A stretch of 64,000 bases of DNA from Linyphia triangularis (lineage: Eukaryota; Arthropoda; Arachnida; Araneae; Linyphiidae). Of the stretch, positions 34,946 to 48,827 are shown in pieces. Position 1 is the stretch's first letter; every line of letters begins with the position of its first letter. The notes below the pieces were generated by a model, which saw only the letters and a program-made list of their open reading frames with translations, was not told where the DNA came from and ran no database searches. Location of the stretch: assembly GCA_963978545.1 (NCBI GenBank), contig OZ021732.1, positions 44,588,059-44,652,058 on the forward strand, read 5' to 3'. The position numbers and the translations under genes were made by a program.

Positions 34946-37900
34946 TATGGCTCAAGGTTCTATAATTTTGCTTGGAGTGAAACATTCTTACAACTAAAGT
35001 TTGTCATATAGATGTGCTATAACGTCCAAATATGATAGTAGATCCAATAGTTCTAAAATATACAATTTTAAATATATATAATACATAAACCAAAAACTTT
35101 AGGTGCTGAAATTAAGTGCAATACTAGAATATGACTTTAATCTCAAATTCATCCCAATCAAACTCCCACAACTTTTAGAAACTCTGTGTTATCACAGACT
35201 ATTTCCGCGGGGATAAATTGGCTCGGAACCCATAAGACAAAGTCCCTCCCTTTAACGAACCCTAATAAAATCCGATATTGAATGGCTTTTAAATTCTTGA
35301 ATTGCAACTCCAAACTTGCTCGAAAAGTTATCGTAAGGATACATTCACTTCATCCATAAATTTTATCGTTTGGTCATTAAAATTAGTGTATAAAACGGCG
35401 GCAACGAGAGTCCATGTCGTTGGGTGGCGTCCAGTGATAGCCTTTGAAGCCAGTAAGTGGATGGGGTTGGATGAATTTAATGGTTGATACTTTGACGAAA
35501 GTTAATGAGGAGGAATTATACACCCGTGATAGTATGAAGGAAAATTTTATTTATAATTGCTATTAAAGTGAGAAAATGTATTCGAACTTTATCAAAAAAT
35601 GTAATTGCATAATTTTATAGTTATGTTTTATGGGTATGCTTTAACCGAGAAAAATATTTTTCACACCTTCTCTATGAAATAAAAGCGTGTAAACTCCATC
35701 TTTTGTGTTTCACTCCTTTAACAGAAATTTATTTTAATCGTCAAGTTACAACTTTTACTCATCTATGGATCTTGTAGTCCGTTTTCTCAACATGCCAAAA
35801 ATTGATTCGAGACCAAAAGAGTTAACACCTTTTTAAGATGACGATATGAATTTCAATGCAGCAAGAGTTATAGAAGGGCTATACTGCACTGAATTTCGAA
35901 ATATCAAAACAATATCAAACAGATTCACAGTACTCAGATTTCCTGGTGTGTGTGTAGGGGGTCTTTTAATGAGAACTGGCTCACGTTTGTGTCTTAAAAT
36001 AGATTAAACCCTGGAACCCGTCACTACTGACCAATGAAACAAATGATCAAATGGGGGGGGGGGGATTTTTCACAATCTCCATCGTGTGTACCATGTTTTA
36101 AAAGCACAGTTTACAGAGTGCCAATACTCAGGGAATTGAAGTCTAGTTTTCTTGTACGATTCGAGTCGTTTTTTCTTCACAGAGTTGGTTTCAGTATAAT
36201 CTTAAATAATGGGTAGCCTACTAGAAACACTATCCAAGACCATTTTATAAAAAAAATTAACTTAAACTATACAAATGGTTTTGAAGTATATACTTTTCCT
36301 ACTTGGGTAATTTTTTCAATATGTTCATTTTAGGCTTCAAAATTTGTAAGATTTTACTTAAGGTTTATTTGGGAATTTTTAGGAAGCTGAGAACTGTACC
36401 TTTTTTAAATTATGAAGGTTAATGAAAAATGTGAATTTATTTTGAAGATAATTATGCTTAAACCTGTAAACAAGGCAAAAAGTATCTCTGCCTTTCTAAA
36501 TAATGCAGAAATCATAAATATTGCTTTGTCTTAGTTGTTTTTGAGGTAAATAATTATGGACTAGTCATAACTTAAGATAAATACACACCCAACAGTTAAT
36601 TTTCAGTTTAATTTTTTAAATAAATGTTTTTTGTATAGCTACTTATTTTGTAGAATGAAAAACGTGATTTTTTATACTTAACACAAAACTTGAACTCAAA
36701 TTAAAGTTAATTTTTTAAAGAACTGAGTATTTGAAAATCTATTAATAAAATATTCAAAATAAATTAAAGACATCCAAATTAGGTATCAAGATGGTATGAT
36801 AGTAATGTCATTTTCCCATATTTAAACAATCATAAAGTAAAGAATTATAATTTTTTCTAATTACAAATTTTGAACATAGGCCTATTGAACAAAAAAATTT
36901 GGAGCATAAGACTAAATTGAATTTTATAAAATTAATCAAGATTAAGGATTGCAATAACAGCAATAAAAATATTTTTAGTAGACATCAGCTTCAGCAATAC
37001 TAACTAAGACATATAAAGATGTTTCTAAGCTATATTATTATTCCAAACACAACCCTGTAACCTGTAATGAATGTTGCTCCCATAGTAGTATGTTATTTGA
37101 ATCAGTAGTGGCATTTAGTGGTCAATAAAAAGCTTAAAAACTATTAGATGGTAATACCATAAAAAGCATATGACAAAGAAAAGTATGTTTTTTGGAATTC
37201 AAATGTTTGATGCTTAATAAAATGATGCTTTAAAATATACAGTAAATTTTCACAAGGCATTGGATTATGCAAGATGGTCCACGCCCGTATCAAACACTTG
37301 GTATCTTTGTTTTACATGAACATTTTTAGGATTGCCCCTTTAACATTATACTTCGTCCGTGAAAGACCAAATTTGTGAAAAGGAACAGTGTATGCTAAAA
37401 ACATTTCAATATTAATTCTGTGGTTTCCTAAAAACAATTATGAGAAAAACACAACCAAAATGCATTTTACGTGTCCCTTAAAAGATACTAAAATTACATT
37501 AAAATAATCTTTCCATCAAATTGTTTGATTATAAATTTTGTGGACATATGCGACAGCAAAATATACATTTCTGGAGAATGAACCTCTTAAAGCAAAATTA
37601 CGTAGTTCAAAGTAGTACATTATCTAACGATACTGTTAGTTGTTCATAGATAATGACCAGGTTATTAAGTTTATAAATTGATGAATTTTACAAACCAGTG
37701 AGCATAGTTCAATTTACTTAAAAAAAAAAAAAAAAAAAAAAAAAGAGTAATTTTTTTCAATGATATATGTTTTACTTTAAAACTATAAGGACTTGAGACT
37801 TGGAGAGAGTAGGACATTCGGATACTCCATATATTTTAGAATGTTTCTCACTCTTTTTACTCCAAAGAATGGATTAGTAGAAATCACGGTTGCTTATTAT

Positions 37901-40900
37901 TTTAGTATTTCTTTATTGTTCATTTACGTGCACAATGTAGTAACTTTATCACTCCGCTTTAAAAATATAACTCGTTCAATCTGACATGATTACTTATATT
38001 TCATTGAAGATATGCTTTGATTGATATAATGGTTTCATAAACAGTATATTTAGAATTAAGTATTTCTGTCACCATAAATTAACCAAACCTTATGACCAAT
38101 CATAATAACGCTTTCAAAAATATATTCAAAATTACAAGTCTCATTATCCAACCACAAACCAGTTTTTGCCTTTTCGATCAGATCTTTCGAAGAGCTGTGG
38201 TCTGTGACGTATTCATGCCCGAGTATATAATTTTTCTTAACTATATGCAAGAGTTATTAAAAGCATGTTGGAATCCGAAGATGTTTATTTTATCATTTTA
38301 GTGTAATCTAATTCTTTATTTTCAATCACAGCTTTCAATAATCAGAAGTTGTTAAAATGCTTTACTTAGTTTCGAATGCATTCGTCCGATTTCTATATAA
38401 TACATTCACAAATAAAATTAATCGATTTTATTTAAATTAACTTCGATAGAGTAGTAGACTTGTTGAATGTTTATTCTTTGCCCAGCATTACAATAGTGCA
38501 TATTGCAAATTGATAAACATTTTTAATCGATTGCATGCGAAGACCGAAAATAAATTTTTAGTACTAGGGGCTTAAAACATACCAAAACATCCTCTCCAAT
38601 TAAAACAATCAGTGTATAATTATTAAATCCATTTCATTTCGAAATTTTGTGAATTTGTTTCGATTCTAATTCACTCAACCTTTAAAAAATAAGTATGCTA
38701 AGATGTGCAAACATTTAATTTAGTAAGAAGTATTTATAAAATTTAATAATCTTACATACCTATTCCTTATAATTAGAATGGAATGTTAATATTTGTAGAC
38801 TTAATTGAATTTTAAGAGATATTTTCTATAACAGTTTCGATTACTCTTTAATGTTCAGGTAATGCTTTTTAATTTTTATTAGCTGCTGTAAAACTTAAAG
38901 TGAAGATATTTGCATTTCTCATCTAATCAAAGAGAAAATATACATAAGAAAACGTAAATACTCCTCAGAAGGGGATTTAAATATTGATGGAGAATATTTT
39001 AAATGATGTGCTTAAAGATTTTTTTTGATAGGGTAATCCTCAATTAAAAGCTTATAATGAATTGTTCAAGCAATTAATTGATATTCGATATATGATGGTT
39101 GATAAGAATAGTAAATTGTAGAGTGTAATTTTGAACAAGGTACACACTACACAGGTTGTAAGGGAGTTAATGTCTTTAACGAATAGAGATAAGACTTTTT
39201 TTTTAGCAGCGGGTGAATGGAGGGGAGGCATTTTTTTTATGCAAAGCTTCACGATTACAATACTACGTTGTAACATTGTTAGACCAAGGTATTTTTAAAA
39301 GATACAATTCCTATTGGAAGGACTTTCAAGAGGACTTTTAAAAACATGTATGCATTATAGAGGAAAAGTTTCAATTAAATACAGGAAACCAATGTACATT
39401 TGAAACATGCTCAAAGTAAGGTAGGGTGTCGTTAAAAGGTAATGTTAATTTCATGGAGTAAATAGAATTTCATCTTTATATGGCCTGTTGGGCAAACAAT
39501 TTCGAAATATTTCACAAGATTGAGTTTCATTAATGCCAAAAAAGAATATTATATCTTTAAAATTGACTTTAAATAAGGACGCATTCAAAAACGTGACTTT
39601 GACCATTTTAGAAGAAATTCTGCACAGTTTTACTACGTGATGAAGGAAATTAGTCACCTTAACCAAATTGATTATTTCAATGTCGAAATCAAGTTTTATA
39701 ATGCGTTCTGTTTCGGTTAATTTTAAAGGCAGTGTTCTTTTTTTGAGTTCATGTGTTTTAACATTCGAAACACATTTGCAACTCATCTTTTCCCTAACGG
39801 GTGAAGTATGAAGTATGCAATTCTGTTTCTTTTAAAATATTCATTACCCACGAAAACAAATCTGTTTACGATTCCTTATCTTATATTGAGGATTTTTGAA
39901 ACTTATACTAATACAAGCTCTATAAAAATCTTTAAACATAACCCGTGGAACCATAACCGGTTTAACATGTGGACAGCAATGTTTTTTTGTTTTTTTTTTA
40001 TAAGTGAAATTATAGGGATTTTTTTTATATTTTCCGACATTACAAAGTTTTTACTCTTTCTTACACGGGATATACAAGAAACGATGTTTCAATTACAGAA
40101 TTGAACATTAGATGCTGATTTTAAGATTTATTAAAATTTCGAAAGCAGTATAAATCAAGTTCATCTTAGTTATTAGTGTCTTTAATCTTTAATACTACGT
40201 TTATGAGAATTTTTTTGTATTTTCTTAAAGAAATTATTCATTTAACTTTAAAACAATTACTACATTAGCAGACGAAAATTATTTAAACAATATTAATTAG
40301 TTAACTTTTACTAAACAATTGCAGTTTCTTTATTTTTCAACCAATCCGTCATCATATTAGATTTGGATATGCACGATACATAAGCACACTTTGTAAATTA
40401 ATTTGTTTACCTTTTTACGATGTATCGAGACATTTTAAAATTCAGTTTAATGTCATGGGAAGATTTTCAAATGAATTATGAGTTTTAATTCGTATTTACT
40501 TTCGAGTTACTCTTATGCAATTTAATGAATAAAGCTGGCTTATTACGATTAACTATGATTATTAGCCACAATAAACTTGAAAAACTGCAAGAAAATAATA
40601 GTAATGCCTTTATTTGGTAATTTTCAATAGATCCTTCAGTTTGACATGTGCCGTAAACCTAGTGTTAAATGACTACCGGATACTCATCAAGGTATAACTT
40701 GTATAACTTGTAATGGGGTATCAAGTATAACTTGTATTGGAGATTTCCTTATCCGTATAAGTAATATGCGTCATTAAAGAAATTTATTAATATAACATTT
40801 ATAATCGATTGCTAGAAAATAAATAGGTGCTGGCAGAAACAAGACAAGCCGCACATTTATTTAAAAATCAAAAAAATTGCATGTTATTTGACTTGCAGTG

Positions 40901-43900
40901 AATAACGCTTGTTTTACAACGCCTTCCTTTATTTTGTTAAAATTTTCAAAGTCGATCAATTGATTTTCAACAAAACTACCAACGATAATCCTTAACGTAA
41001 TTTTTAAAATATTGGTGTCTGTTTGTTATATTGCATATCGCCGTATATGAAAACGAATACATTAAAAACATTCAGCTATTGAATAAACTCGCAATTAACA
41101 TGTACGCGAACTTATTTCAGAGAAGAAGCAATCACAATTGTCGCAATTTGTTAGAGGAAACATTTAGAGGTAAATGTCATTATGAATAGAATAAATATGC
41201 AATCACAGTTAATTTTATTCTTAGCATTTAAATGAAGGAATTAAAGTTGAGGCGACAATTTAAGAAATACGCATTATGCAACTGACGTAAGAGGAAAACG
41301 ATACCTTCTCGCAAGGGAAATTGTTTGAAATTTAATTTCTGAATAAATAGATCTGTTATTGTAATGTAAAGTAAGAAAAATAATTTCCTGATTAGATTTT
41401 GACTCGTTGCGACGGCGCAATGAAAAGATTCTTGTATTTTCCCTATTAAATTATTTCAGGATCTTTTCACGGATTGCGCTCATTTGCTTTTATCAAAGAA
41501 GAATAAGGCATTTATAGCGAATTCATACTATTTAAAAAAAAAACGGAAAATTCTTTTTGTGTTTTGTCATTTGTTTTCATTGCATAATTTACTTAGAAAA
41601 ATGTGATATCAGAAGAACAAAATAAATGTCATATTTCGTAAACATATTGCAACATTTACAACAATAAATTTTTTACCTAAATTTGTTTAATTAGAATATC
41701 ATTTTCCCCAATGTTCATGTATTTACATTACGCAAATACATGTATATGTATTTATTCACATTTTCTCAAATTTACGTTTTTTATATTTAAACCACTGTTA
41801 GAAGAAAATTTCAATTTTATGCTATTATTCTTTCAAAATCAATAACTCAACTGCTTCGGTGTTATGAAATTTTTAAAGTTCGAATGCCCGTAATAGCATT
41901 TCAAAATTTCAATAACGTGTGATTCAGAATTGAATCATTCTTTGCCATCATCAAACTTCAATTTATATAGGAAATATTTTTATTACCTGAAAGTATACAT
42001 TATTTTTTTGGTCAATATATATTCTCCCCTTAAGCATACACCCCTCGATGAACCAAACAATAACTACTAAAATTATACATATCATTCTATTAATATGAGA
42101 AACAATGGATAAAGTTTTGATTATCATTTAAAGATAAAATATACTGAATGAAAAATTGTTCTTAACGTTGAGCTTGGAGATAATTATTTGGTTATCTTAA
42201 GAAATATTCGAATTCCCCAAAAATATACATTAAGTTTAACTATATTGTTGGTAAATTTTACATTCACAATGTAAAAGTTGAGTTTTTATTGGATATTTAG
42301 ACTAACTTTCAGCACATCCCTTTTAACCAGATTTCAAAATCTAAGAGCAAGATAAAGTCAATGCAAAAATGCAAAAAGAATATTTCACAGCAATTCTTTT
42401 TACAGTGAATATCGCTTTTTTCCCCTTGCGATTATGTGAAACAATTTAAATTATGCTTTATTCCCATAAAAATCGACAGGATGAATTCTAAGATTTAAAT
42501 AACTTTTCTGAAATATTGGACTTAAAGGAGGTATACAATTTATAAGTAAGCTGAAAACACTATAGGCAAAATAAAAATGATGGGTAAAACACAACAGCAT
42601 TTTTGTGCTTCTTCAAAACAAAGAACATGAAAAGATCTATACTATTCATATAAATAAAAGCTTCTTTAAGATTTCTAATAAAAGCTTCTTCACTACAGAT
42701 TTCCAATAAAAGCTTATTAATTCTGTTATTCTAAATAATTTTTATTAATTTCCATTTCGAAAAACAAAATTACTTAAATTGTTCATTCAAGGATATAAAT
42801 AACATTAATAAAAATAGCAGTTTAATTAGAATATCGTGATATACATCAGTAACAAGATTAGAGTATTACTTTTAATTTATTACCCATGTGTTAACAATTA
42901 TATTTAAATTTGTATTGATGTAAAAATCCTTCAATTTTTATGGGAATAGTAACTTATAAATGGATAAATGTTGTAAAGAAACTTGGGTAGTATCATGACT
43001 ACGAAAAGGAAAAGCATTTTTCTAATTTTTAAATTTGGACTTTAGGTAAAATTAACTTTTGTAAAGATTATAAAAGCAAATAAATCAAATAAATGCGTAC
43101 ATAAAATAAATGCATGCAAAAAATGCATACGTTATAAATGTACAGTTCAAGCTAATGAATTTAAAAAATACCATTTTATTATTAAATACGCAAAGACAGT
43201 TGATCAAGGTGGTTCTTCTATGAATTCTAAAGGGAAAAAAAATAGTTATGCTTTCTTAAGAGTGCTTAAGTTTTAGTCGACTTTTAGAAAGTTTAAATTG
43301 TTTGAATTCATGACTTTAATTCTTTATAGCCAACTTTCATCGGTCATTTATATATATACATAGGCAAAACGTTTTATAACATTTATCTTAAAAAAATATT
43401 TTATCTGAGTAAATTTTCTCAAAACTAGTTCCCAACAATATTTTGATTATTTCTTTATATTTCGACAAGTTTATCTCATGGGCAACTTTCACAGTTTAGA
43501 TCATCGGGTTTCCTCCTACATGCTCTCTTAGTTCAACCCCCCCCCCCCCCAATCTTTCCCACTAACTTTATAAGTCCCATTCATACTCTCCGAGCTCTCA
43601 CCAACAGCGAAAATTTATTGATTTCCTCTGAAGAAGTGAAACACAAGAGCAGCGCCAAATTTGTCATACTTAATAACTTCATACGCCGAAAAACCGTTCT
43701 CGAACATGAAGCAAAATTTCGAAAAATTCCAAAAATCACTCACCTTGTTTCACAACCGTTGCCAATGCCAAAAATATATTTTTCGAGAAAAAAAGAGAAT
43801 ATGTTATCGTTTGCTTACATGCGTTCGAATGAAGGGGTGGTGGAACGTTTTGCTGTGGATCGTTTGGGCAGATTTAGTTGATAGAAAAGGTGCACCCTTC

Positions 43901-44180
43901 TCAGAACGAACGGTTCGTGTTGCGATTCCAGCGCCATCTAGGTAGGCCGGTTTGTAATCGCCCGTTTAAATGTCAGCTGGTAGCCTTTTAACAGATAGCT
44001 TCTCTCAACATTAAACAGTATAATACTGGAAGCTGGCAATAAAATGAATGAATAAATCGTAAGAAATACATAATTTAAATACGAATATATGATAAAAATA
44101 ATGAATGCAATAGGGAGTTGGGGAGGGGAGGAGAGGAGTATCTTGCTTCCTTATTTTGAGTACCATTCTTAAACATTCGG

Positions 44181-44215
<35 letters not shown>

Positions 44216-45974
44216 TGAGAAAGATATTTTAAAATAAAAGTTCGGTGTTGTGATTGAGAGGTGTTAACAATCCACTCACACATTATCATATCAAGATTTG
44301 TTTTGAAAGTAACATCGTCGATTAATAACATCGTTTGTAGCTCTTCACTTTCCGTCCTTTCAGTATACAATTATCTGTACTGGTTACCTCGATCTCAATT
44401 TAAATGGTTAAGTACAATAAATTCTTTTAAAGTAAATGATGAAAAAACATTTTTGATTATAAGGTATTTGATATGCTCTTAAAAGTTTATTACTTACAGG
44501 TAAAGCAATCAGCAATACACAATGTATAGTAACTACACGGTTTTTAACCCGTTTTACTTACAAACTAATTTCTAATATTAATCATAAAATTGGTAACGAA
44601 TAATAACTTTTGCACTGTATAACTTAGAAACTTTTCAGACCTCAATTTTTACATTGAACTAATAAGACCTCAATTTTTACATAGAACCTACTTAATTGAA
44701 AATATTACATACTTATTTTATAAAAAAAAATCCTGCCTAAAATAGAATACAAGCTTACGAAATTCTCGCCATTTACTTGTTAATAGACTTGCAGTGACAA
44801 GTTTTCAATCAGGGTAAATACCCCATGACAAGGGTTTGGTGAAAAAGCTTACAATGGAAGCCTTCCCAATAGATTGATTTTAGATTGTGCTTATACAATA
44901 TAAACCTTGTTGAAAGGTTGGTCCTGAAAACGTTAAGAAAAGCTTGCCAACTGTGAATTAGGACCTCTTTTTCAATCTTGTAAAAAGATTGCATCTTTTT
45001 CATCTGAACCTTGCCTCCTTTTTATTTAGAGGGTTTACACAAGGTACGTTGAAAAGATTAAAATACTATCTAGGTAATAGAGCAATTGCGGTATCAAAAA
45101 TGCACTAAATGCTATGAGGTACTCTAGATGTTGATCAAAGGATGAGGTGGAGACAAATGTCTTTCTACATTTTTGAATTTTTGACAATCTTCAACTGTGA
45201 TTTTTTTTTTTACATTCGCAGTCATTTGAAACTGTTAGACATTCGGTAATTTGTATTTACAATTATTACTGTTATTAGAATTATAGAATGCAATTTACTG
45301 AGTTACTAGGAATGTAACAAACACGAACACCTTTTCAGACGATCCCAGCTTCACAAAGGACACAAAACCAGACAACAAAGGAGATTCATAGCTCATTTGC
45401 TTCTTAATTCTACCTCATTACATCATGCTCTAGCATACTTAATAATTAGCTAGGCTTAACGGCCTTTTACTGTACCAACGAGGTTGATAATAAAATAATT
45501 CTTAGGTTAAACTGCCTCTTTTCTGCTATTTAAATAGCATCTCCTAGACACCGCCCAAAACATCCGTAAGAAACTTGAAGCAAGTACTCTATTTAATCCG
45601 TATATTAATATGGAAATAACAGATTATCTAATTTTATTTATTTAATTATATTTTGGGGTTATACAGTTCAGTTGAAAAATAATATTAACGTGTAGCGAAA
45701 TGCAAAAAAATCTTTTCATGTAACTAGTGCAATACAAGATGACGAATTTCGTCATCAAACTCCACGAAATGATCTTTTGGCGAGAATCTTACTTTTAAAT
45801 ATTATATTCAAAATAAAATAACGTAACCTATAAAAGCAAAGTTTTTAATGTGAATCATTTATATACATTGTCAATTTTTATGGGCAATTAATTGAAACTT
45901 GTTGAGATCTTTTAGCGAGTTTTTGACAACTTAGAAATTGCATAGATTCCGAACTATTTACTAATATTTTTTTC
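34946..45974. other. 11-kb AT-rich gene desert
   Basis: I see no gene and no element with clear ends. Homopolymers: G12 at 36053-36064, A-run at 37720-37744, C14 at 43537-43550, T-run at 44181-44210. Small tandem duplications occur at 42650-42722 (about 33 bp) and 44636-44690 (about 28 bp). A GC-richer stretch at 43560-43980 holds overlapping short frames and a CTCF-like motif. Frames near 39050-39300 and 39451-39786 may be remains of an unknown element but match nothing I know. Confidence 0.5.
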
Positions 45975-46535
45975 CTCCAGAAGTTGATTGAATACACTGT
46001 CACCGTTATCCACCAAGATTCAGCTCGATCGGATGACAACAAGTGGGTCAATTAGCCCTCCGAAGATTTTTTCACTTCAACCTTAATAGGGGAAGGTTCC
46101 AGTTCGTAAATATCGCCAACTTGAACATATTTGAATAATGCCTAGTATCTGGATAATAGAACTTGAGAAAAAGCTGATAATATGTAAGGCAATAGAAATG
46201 TGAGCTACAACGGCCTTTTAATGATAGCACCTAAACTTGGTAGAAAGCATTGTCATCCGCAACAAGTGTATCTGAATAGTTTCAAATTTTAAGCTCGATT
46301 AGTTGTTTATTAGTATTCAGAAGCAATAATGGAAGCGGGGGTAAAAACGGTCTTTAATAACGGTAACAGCCTCCAAACTGGATAAAATGTACTGCCATCG
46401 AAACCGAATCTGTCTGCCAAATTTCAGCCTGATTATATGACGACAAGTGGGTTAATTAGAAATCCGTAGATTTGTCCGGCCGGCACACCGACATACACAT
46501 ACAAAATCGAAGTTAATGCAAATGATTTATAAAAA
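45975..46535 (+). repeat. modular interspersed repeat (family B), copy 2
   Basis: Three modules start near 45994, 46247 and 46388. Each has a CA.TG.CATC segment, a TTTCAG.C.GATT segment and (first and third) GACAACAAGTGGGT-like sequence. It ends with CCGGCCGGCACACCGACATA and an AAATCGAAGTTA tail shared with 50205-50224. Confidence 0.75.
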
Positions 46536-46948
46536 CACTATTTCCAATAACAAATATAATTTATTACAATGGACAATTCGCGAATTTTTGTTTTGTTTTT
46601 ATTTAATTCTAAATGTTTCGAAAAGGCCATAAACACAAACATTTCTGCTCAATGCGCTTTTTCTTTTTTTTTTTCAATTTGCGATCAAAGTTACCTTGCT
46701 AGACGTTAGCGAGAAAACGATTAATTCCGCTGCCATTGAATGTGACGTTACGGCTTCGCAAACATCTTACAAGGAGACCTTACGGTCTCGGAAATTCAGA
46801 TCGGGATGAAATTCGGCAGATTGATAGTATACCTTAAGGGTATCCACACTGTAAAGCAATAAAGCGCACTAGCCAGAAGATTCAGAGAAAACAGACTCTA
46901 AAGTATTATGCGCAGCTTATATACTAGTAGAAGTTTTTGCGCTGTAAC

Positions 46949-47028
46949 TGCCCGGTGGCTAAGTGGTCAGCGTGCTGGGTTCCCGTACGGGTTCATCCGG
47001 GTTCGATACCTCGTGAGGTAATTTTTTT
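46949..47028 (+). ncRNA. tRNA-like Pol III module in the left arm
   Basis: The A box TGGCTAAGTGG (46956-46966) matches TRGYNNARNNG. The B box GGTTCGATACC (47000-47010) differs from GGTTCGANTCC at one base. A T7 run follows at 47022-47028 as a possible terminator. The D stem (GCT/AGC) and a TTCGATA T-loop are visible, but the acceptor stem pairs only for about four bases and the anticodon arm is poor. I infer a tRNA-derived promoter and not a working tRNA. Confidence 0.6.
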
Positions 47029-47865
47029 CTTTTCAATTTATAAAGTTACTGTTACAGCTAATTGAAATTGGAATTAAAGATAATACTTTATTTTTAAATA
47101 CGTAATGTATTTTTAATAGAGATAAATTAAATAGATATAAATTAAAATTCTAATTACACAGCAACAAAATTAAGGTAGGACTTAATATATCTATGGATTT
47201 TGACATATAGTTTTTATTTATCAATTATTTATTTATATACATACACCAGAATGACACTTATCATAAAAACATGAAAAACAAAAACTGTTTTGACATCTTG
47301 CACAATTTATAAAGGAAGATTGTTTACAGGAACAACCTTTTTGTAAAAGATTCGTTGGAAAACATACTTCATTAACATTCATCAAAATATATCTTTCAAC
47401 AGAAAACTTGGAAGCATATCAGGCATACTGGATCATTTTATTAAAAATTGGTGATGACAGTTGATGATAGACTATTGATTGTATTTTTATGCAGTCTTCA
47501 CGGGTATTTATTTCTCTATTATTTTCAACCAGATACGCGCAATTTTGCGCACGCTTTATTAAATTCTTTACCTGTCTATAAAAATAGACGTCTCAAAGTG
47601 CCGTTAGGGTTTTGAAAATTTCGGACTACCTGTTTGTGTACAATAGGACAACATTCTTACTCTTTCATATAGAAACTGGTTCTTCATGATTTTTGTGAAA
47701 ATCATTTACTTCTCTACATAATATCTCAAAATTTATAATCACTTGTTTGTGAAAATAGTAAATAGAGTTTTAATGCACTTTCATTAAAAATACATTACGT
47801 ATTTAAAAATAAAGTATTATCTGTAACTCAAATTTCAATTAGCTGGAACAGTCACTTTATAAATT

Positions 47866-47952
47866 GAAAAAAAAAAAAAATTACCTCATGAGGTATCGAA
47901 CCCGGATCGCCCGTACGGGAACCCAGCACGCTGACCACTTAGCCACCGGACA
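47866..47952 (-). ncRNA. tRNA-like Pol III module in the right arm
   Basis: Mirror copy of the left module. The A box is at 47935-47945 and the B box at 47892-47902, both intact on the minus strand, followed by a long T run on that strand (47867-47880). The two modules point toward each other into the centre of the element. Differences from the left copy lie outside both boxes. Confidence 0.6.
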
Positions 47953-48663
47953 GTTGCAGAGCAAAAATCTCTACTAGTATATAAGCTGCGCGTAATACTT
48001 TAGAGCCTGTTTTCTCGGAATCTTCTGGCTAGTGCGCTTTATTACTTTACAGTGTGGATACCCTTAAGGTATACTATCAATCTGCCAAATTTCATTCTGA
48101 TCTGAATTTCCGAGACCATAAGGTCTCCTTGTTAGCTTGAAATGCAGCAGCGGAAATCAGATTTTCAAGTTTTTCGCAAATCACGCCAACCTGTAACAAA
48201 TGTGGCAATTGTCTACCAACGCCAACTATCTGGCAGAAACCTCACGATAACCATAGAAACTGTAAGGACCCTTGACGTCATAGATTTTGCTGAGTGTTTT
48301 GATCGGACTGGTTTTGGTTCGGTTTTGAGGCATTTTCTTTTCCTAGTATTTAGATAACTAATTTTTTTTTAAGAACTTTTGTTTAAATATTTTGAATCAG
48401 AAAGAAATTCTTCATAAATATAAACTAATTTCACTCGTTATTAAAAAATATGTATTGAATCAAGTAGGGGAAAAAAAAAGAAAATTGGACATTTTGGAAC
48501 ATAACTATTTAATGAGAAACGGTTTCATGGAAATATAGTTTTACCATTTATATTTTGCTGTCAATTGAATTAAAAGTATTTTAAACTGAAATCTCTATTC
48601 TAAAATTAAGAATAAAATTATGCAAATCTTCTTTATTATAATACTTAAAGAGTTCTAGGAGTA

Positions 48664-48827
48664 AGTTGCTTGATTTTTACACTCAACGACCTACTTTTAT
48701 GCACAATGACGGCTAATCAAGCCGGACCTACAGCTTCACGTGAATTCCAAACCATGACGAACATCCACAAAGCACCTTTGGAATGCTAGGCCAGAGCTCT
48801 AACCACACAGCCATCAGGTGGGCTTTT
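48664..48827 (-). mobile_element. second SINE family, diverged copy inside the outer element
   Basis: CAACGACCTAC, GACGGCTAATCAAGCCGG and CTACAGCTTCACGTGAATTC match 31875-31950. GCTAGGCCAGAGCTCTAACC matches the tRNA-like head at 32012-32030. It occupies the loop of the outer inverted-repeat element. Confidence 0.7.

Larger units (their letters stand above)
46770..48131. mobile_element. 1362-bp inverted-repeat element with tRNA-like modules in both arms
   Basis: TTA target duplication at 46767-46769 and 48132-48134. The ends are CAAGGAGACCTTACGGTCTC and CAAGGAGACCTTATGGTCTC. The left arm is 46770-47117 and the right arm 47784-48131, each about 348 bp and above 90% alike by eye. It is therefore younger than the element it split. 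The 666-bp centre has no coding frame. A 3-bp TTA duplication fits PIF/Harbinger non-autonomous elements, but the end sequence is not diagnostic. Each arm includes a tRNA-like transcription module. Confidence 0.9.

Noticed and set aside
39451..39786. 111-codon minus-strand frame
   Set aside because: No domain, biased composition, no upstream or downstream signals. It may be part of an unknown relic, but I cannot support a call.
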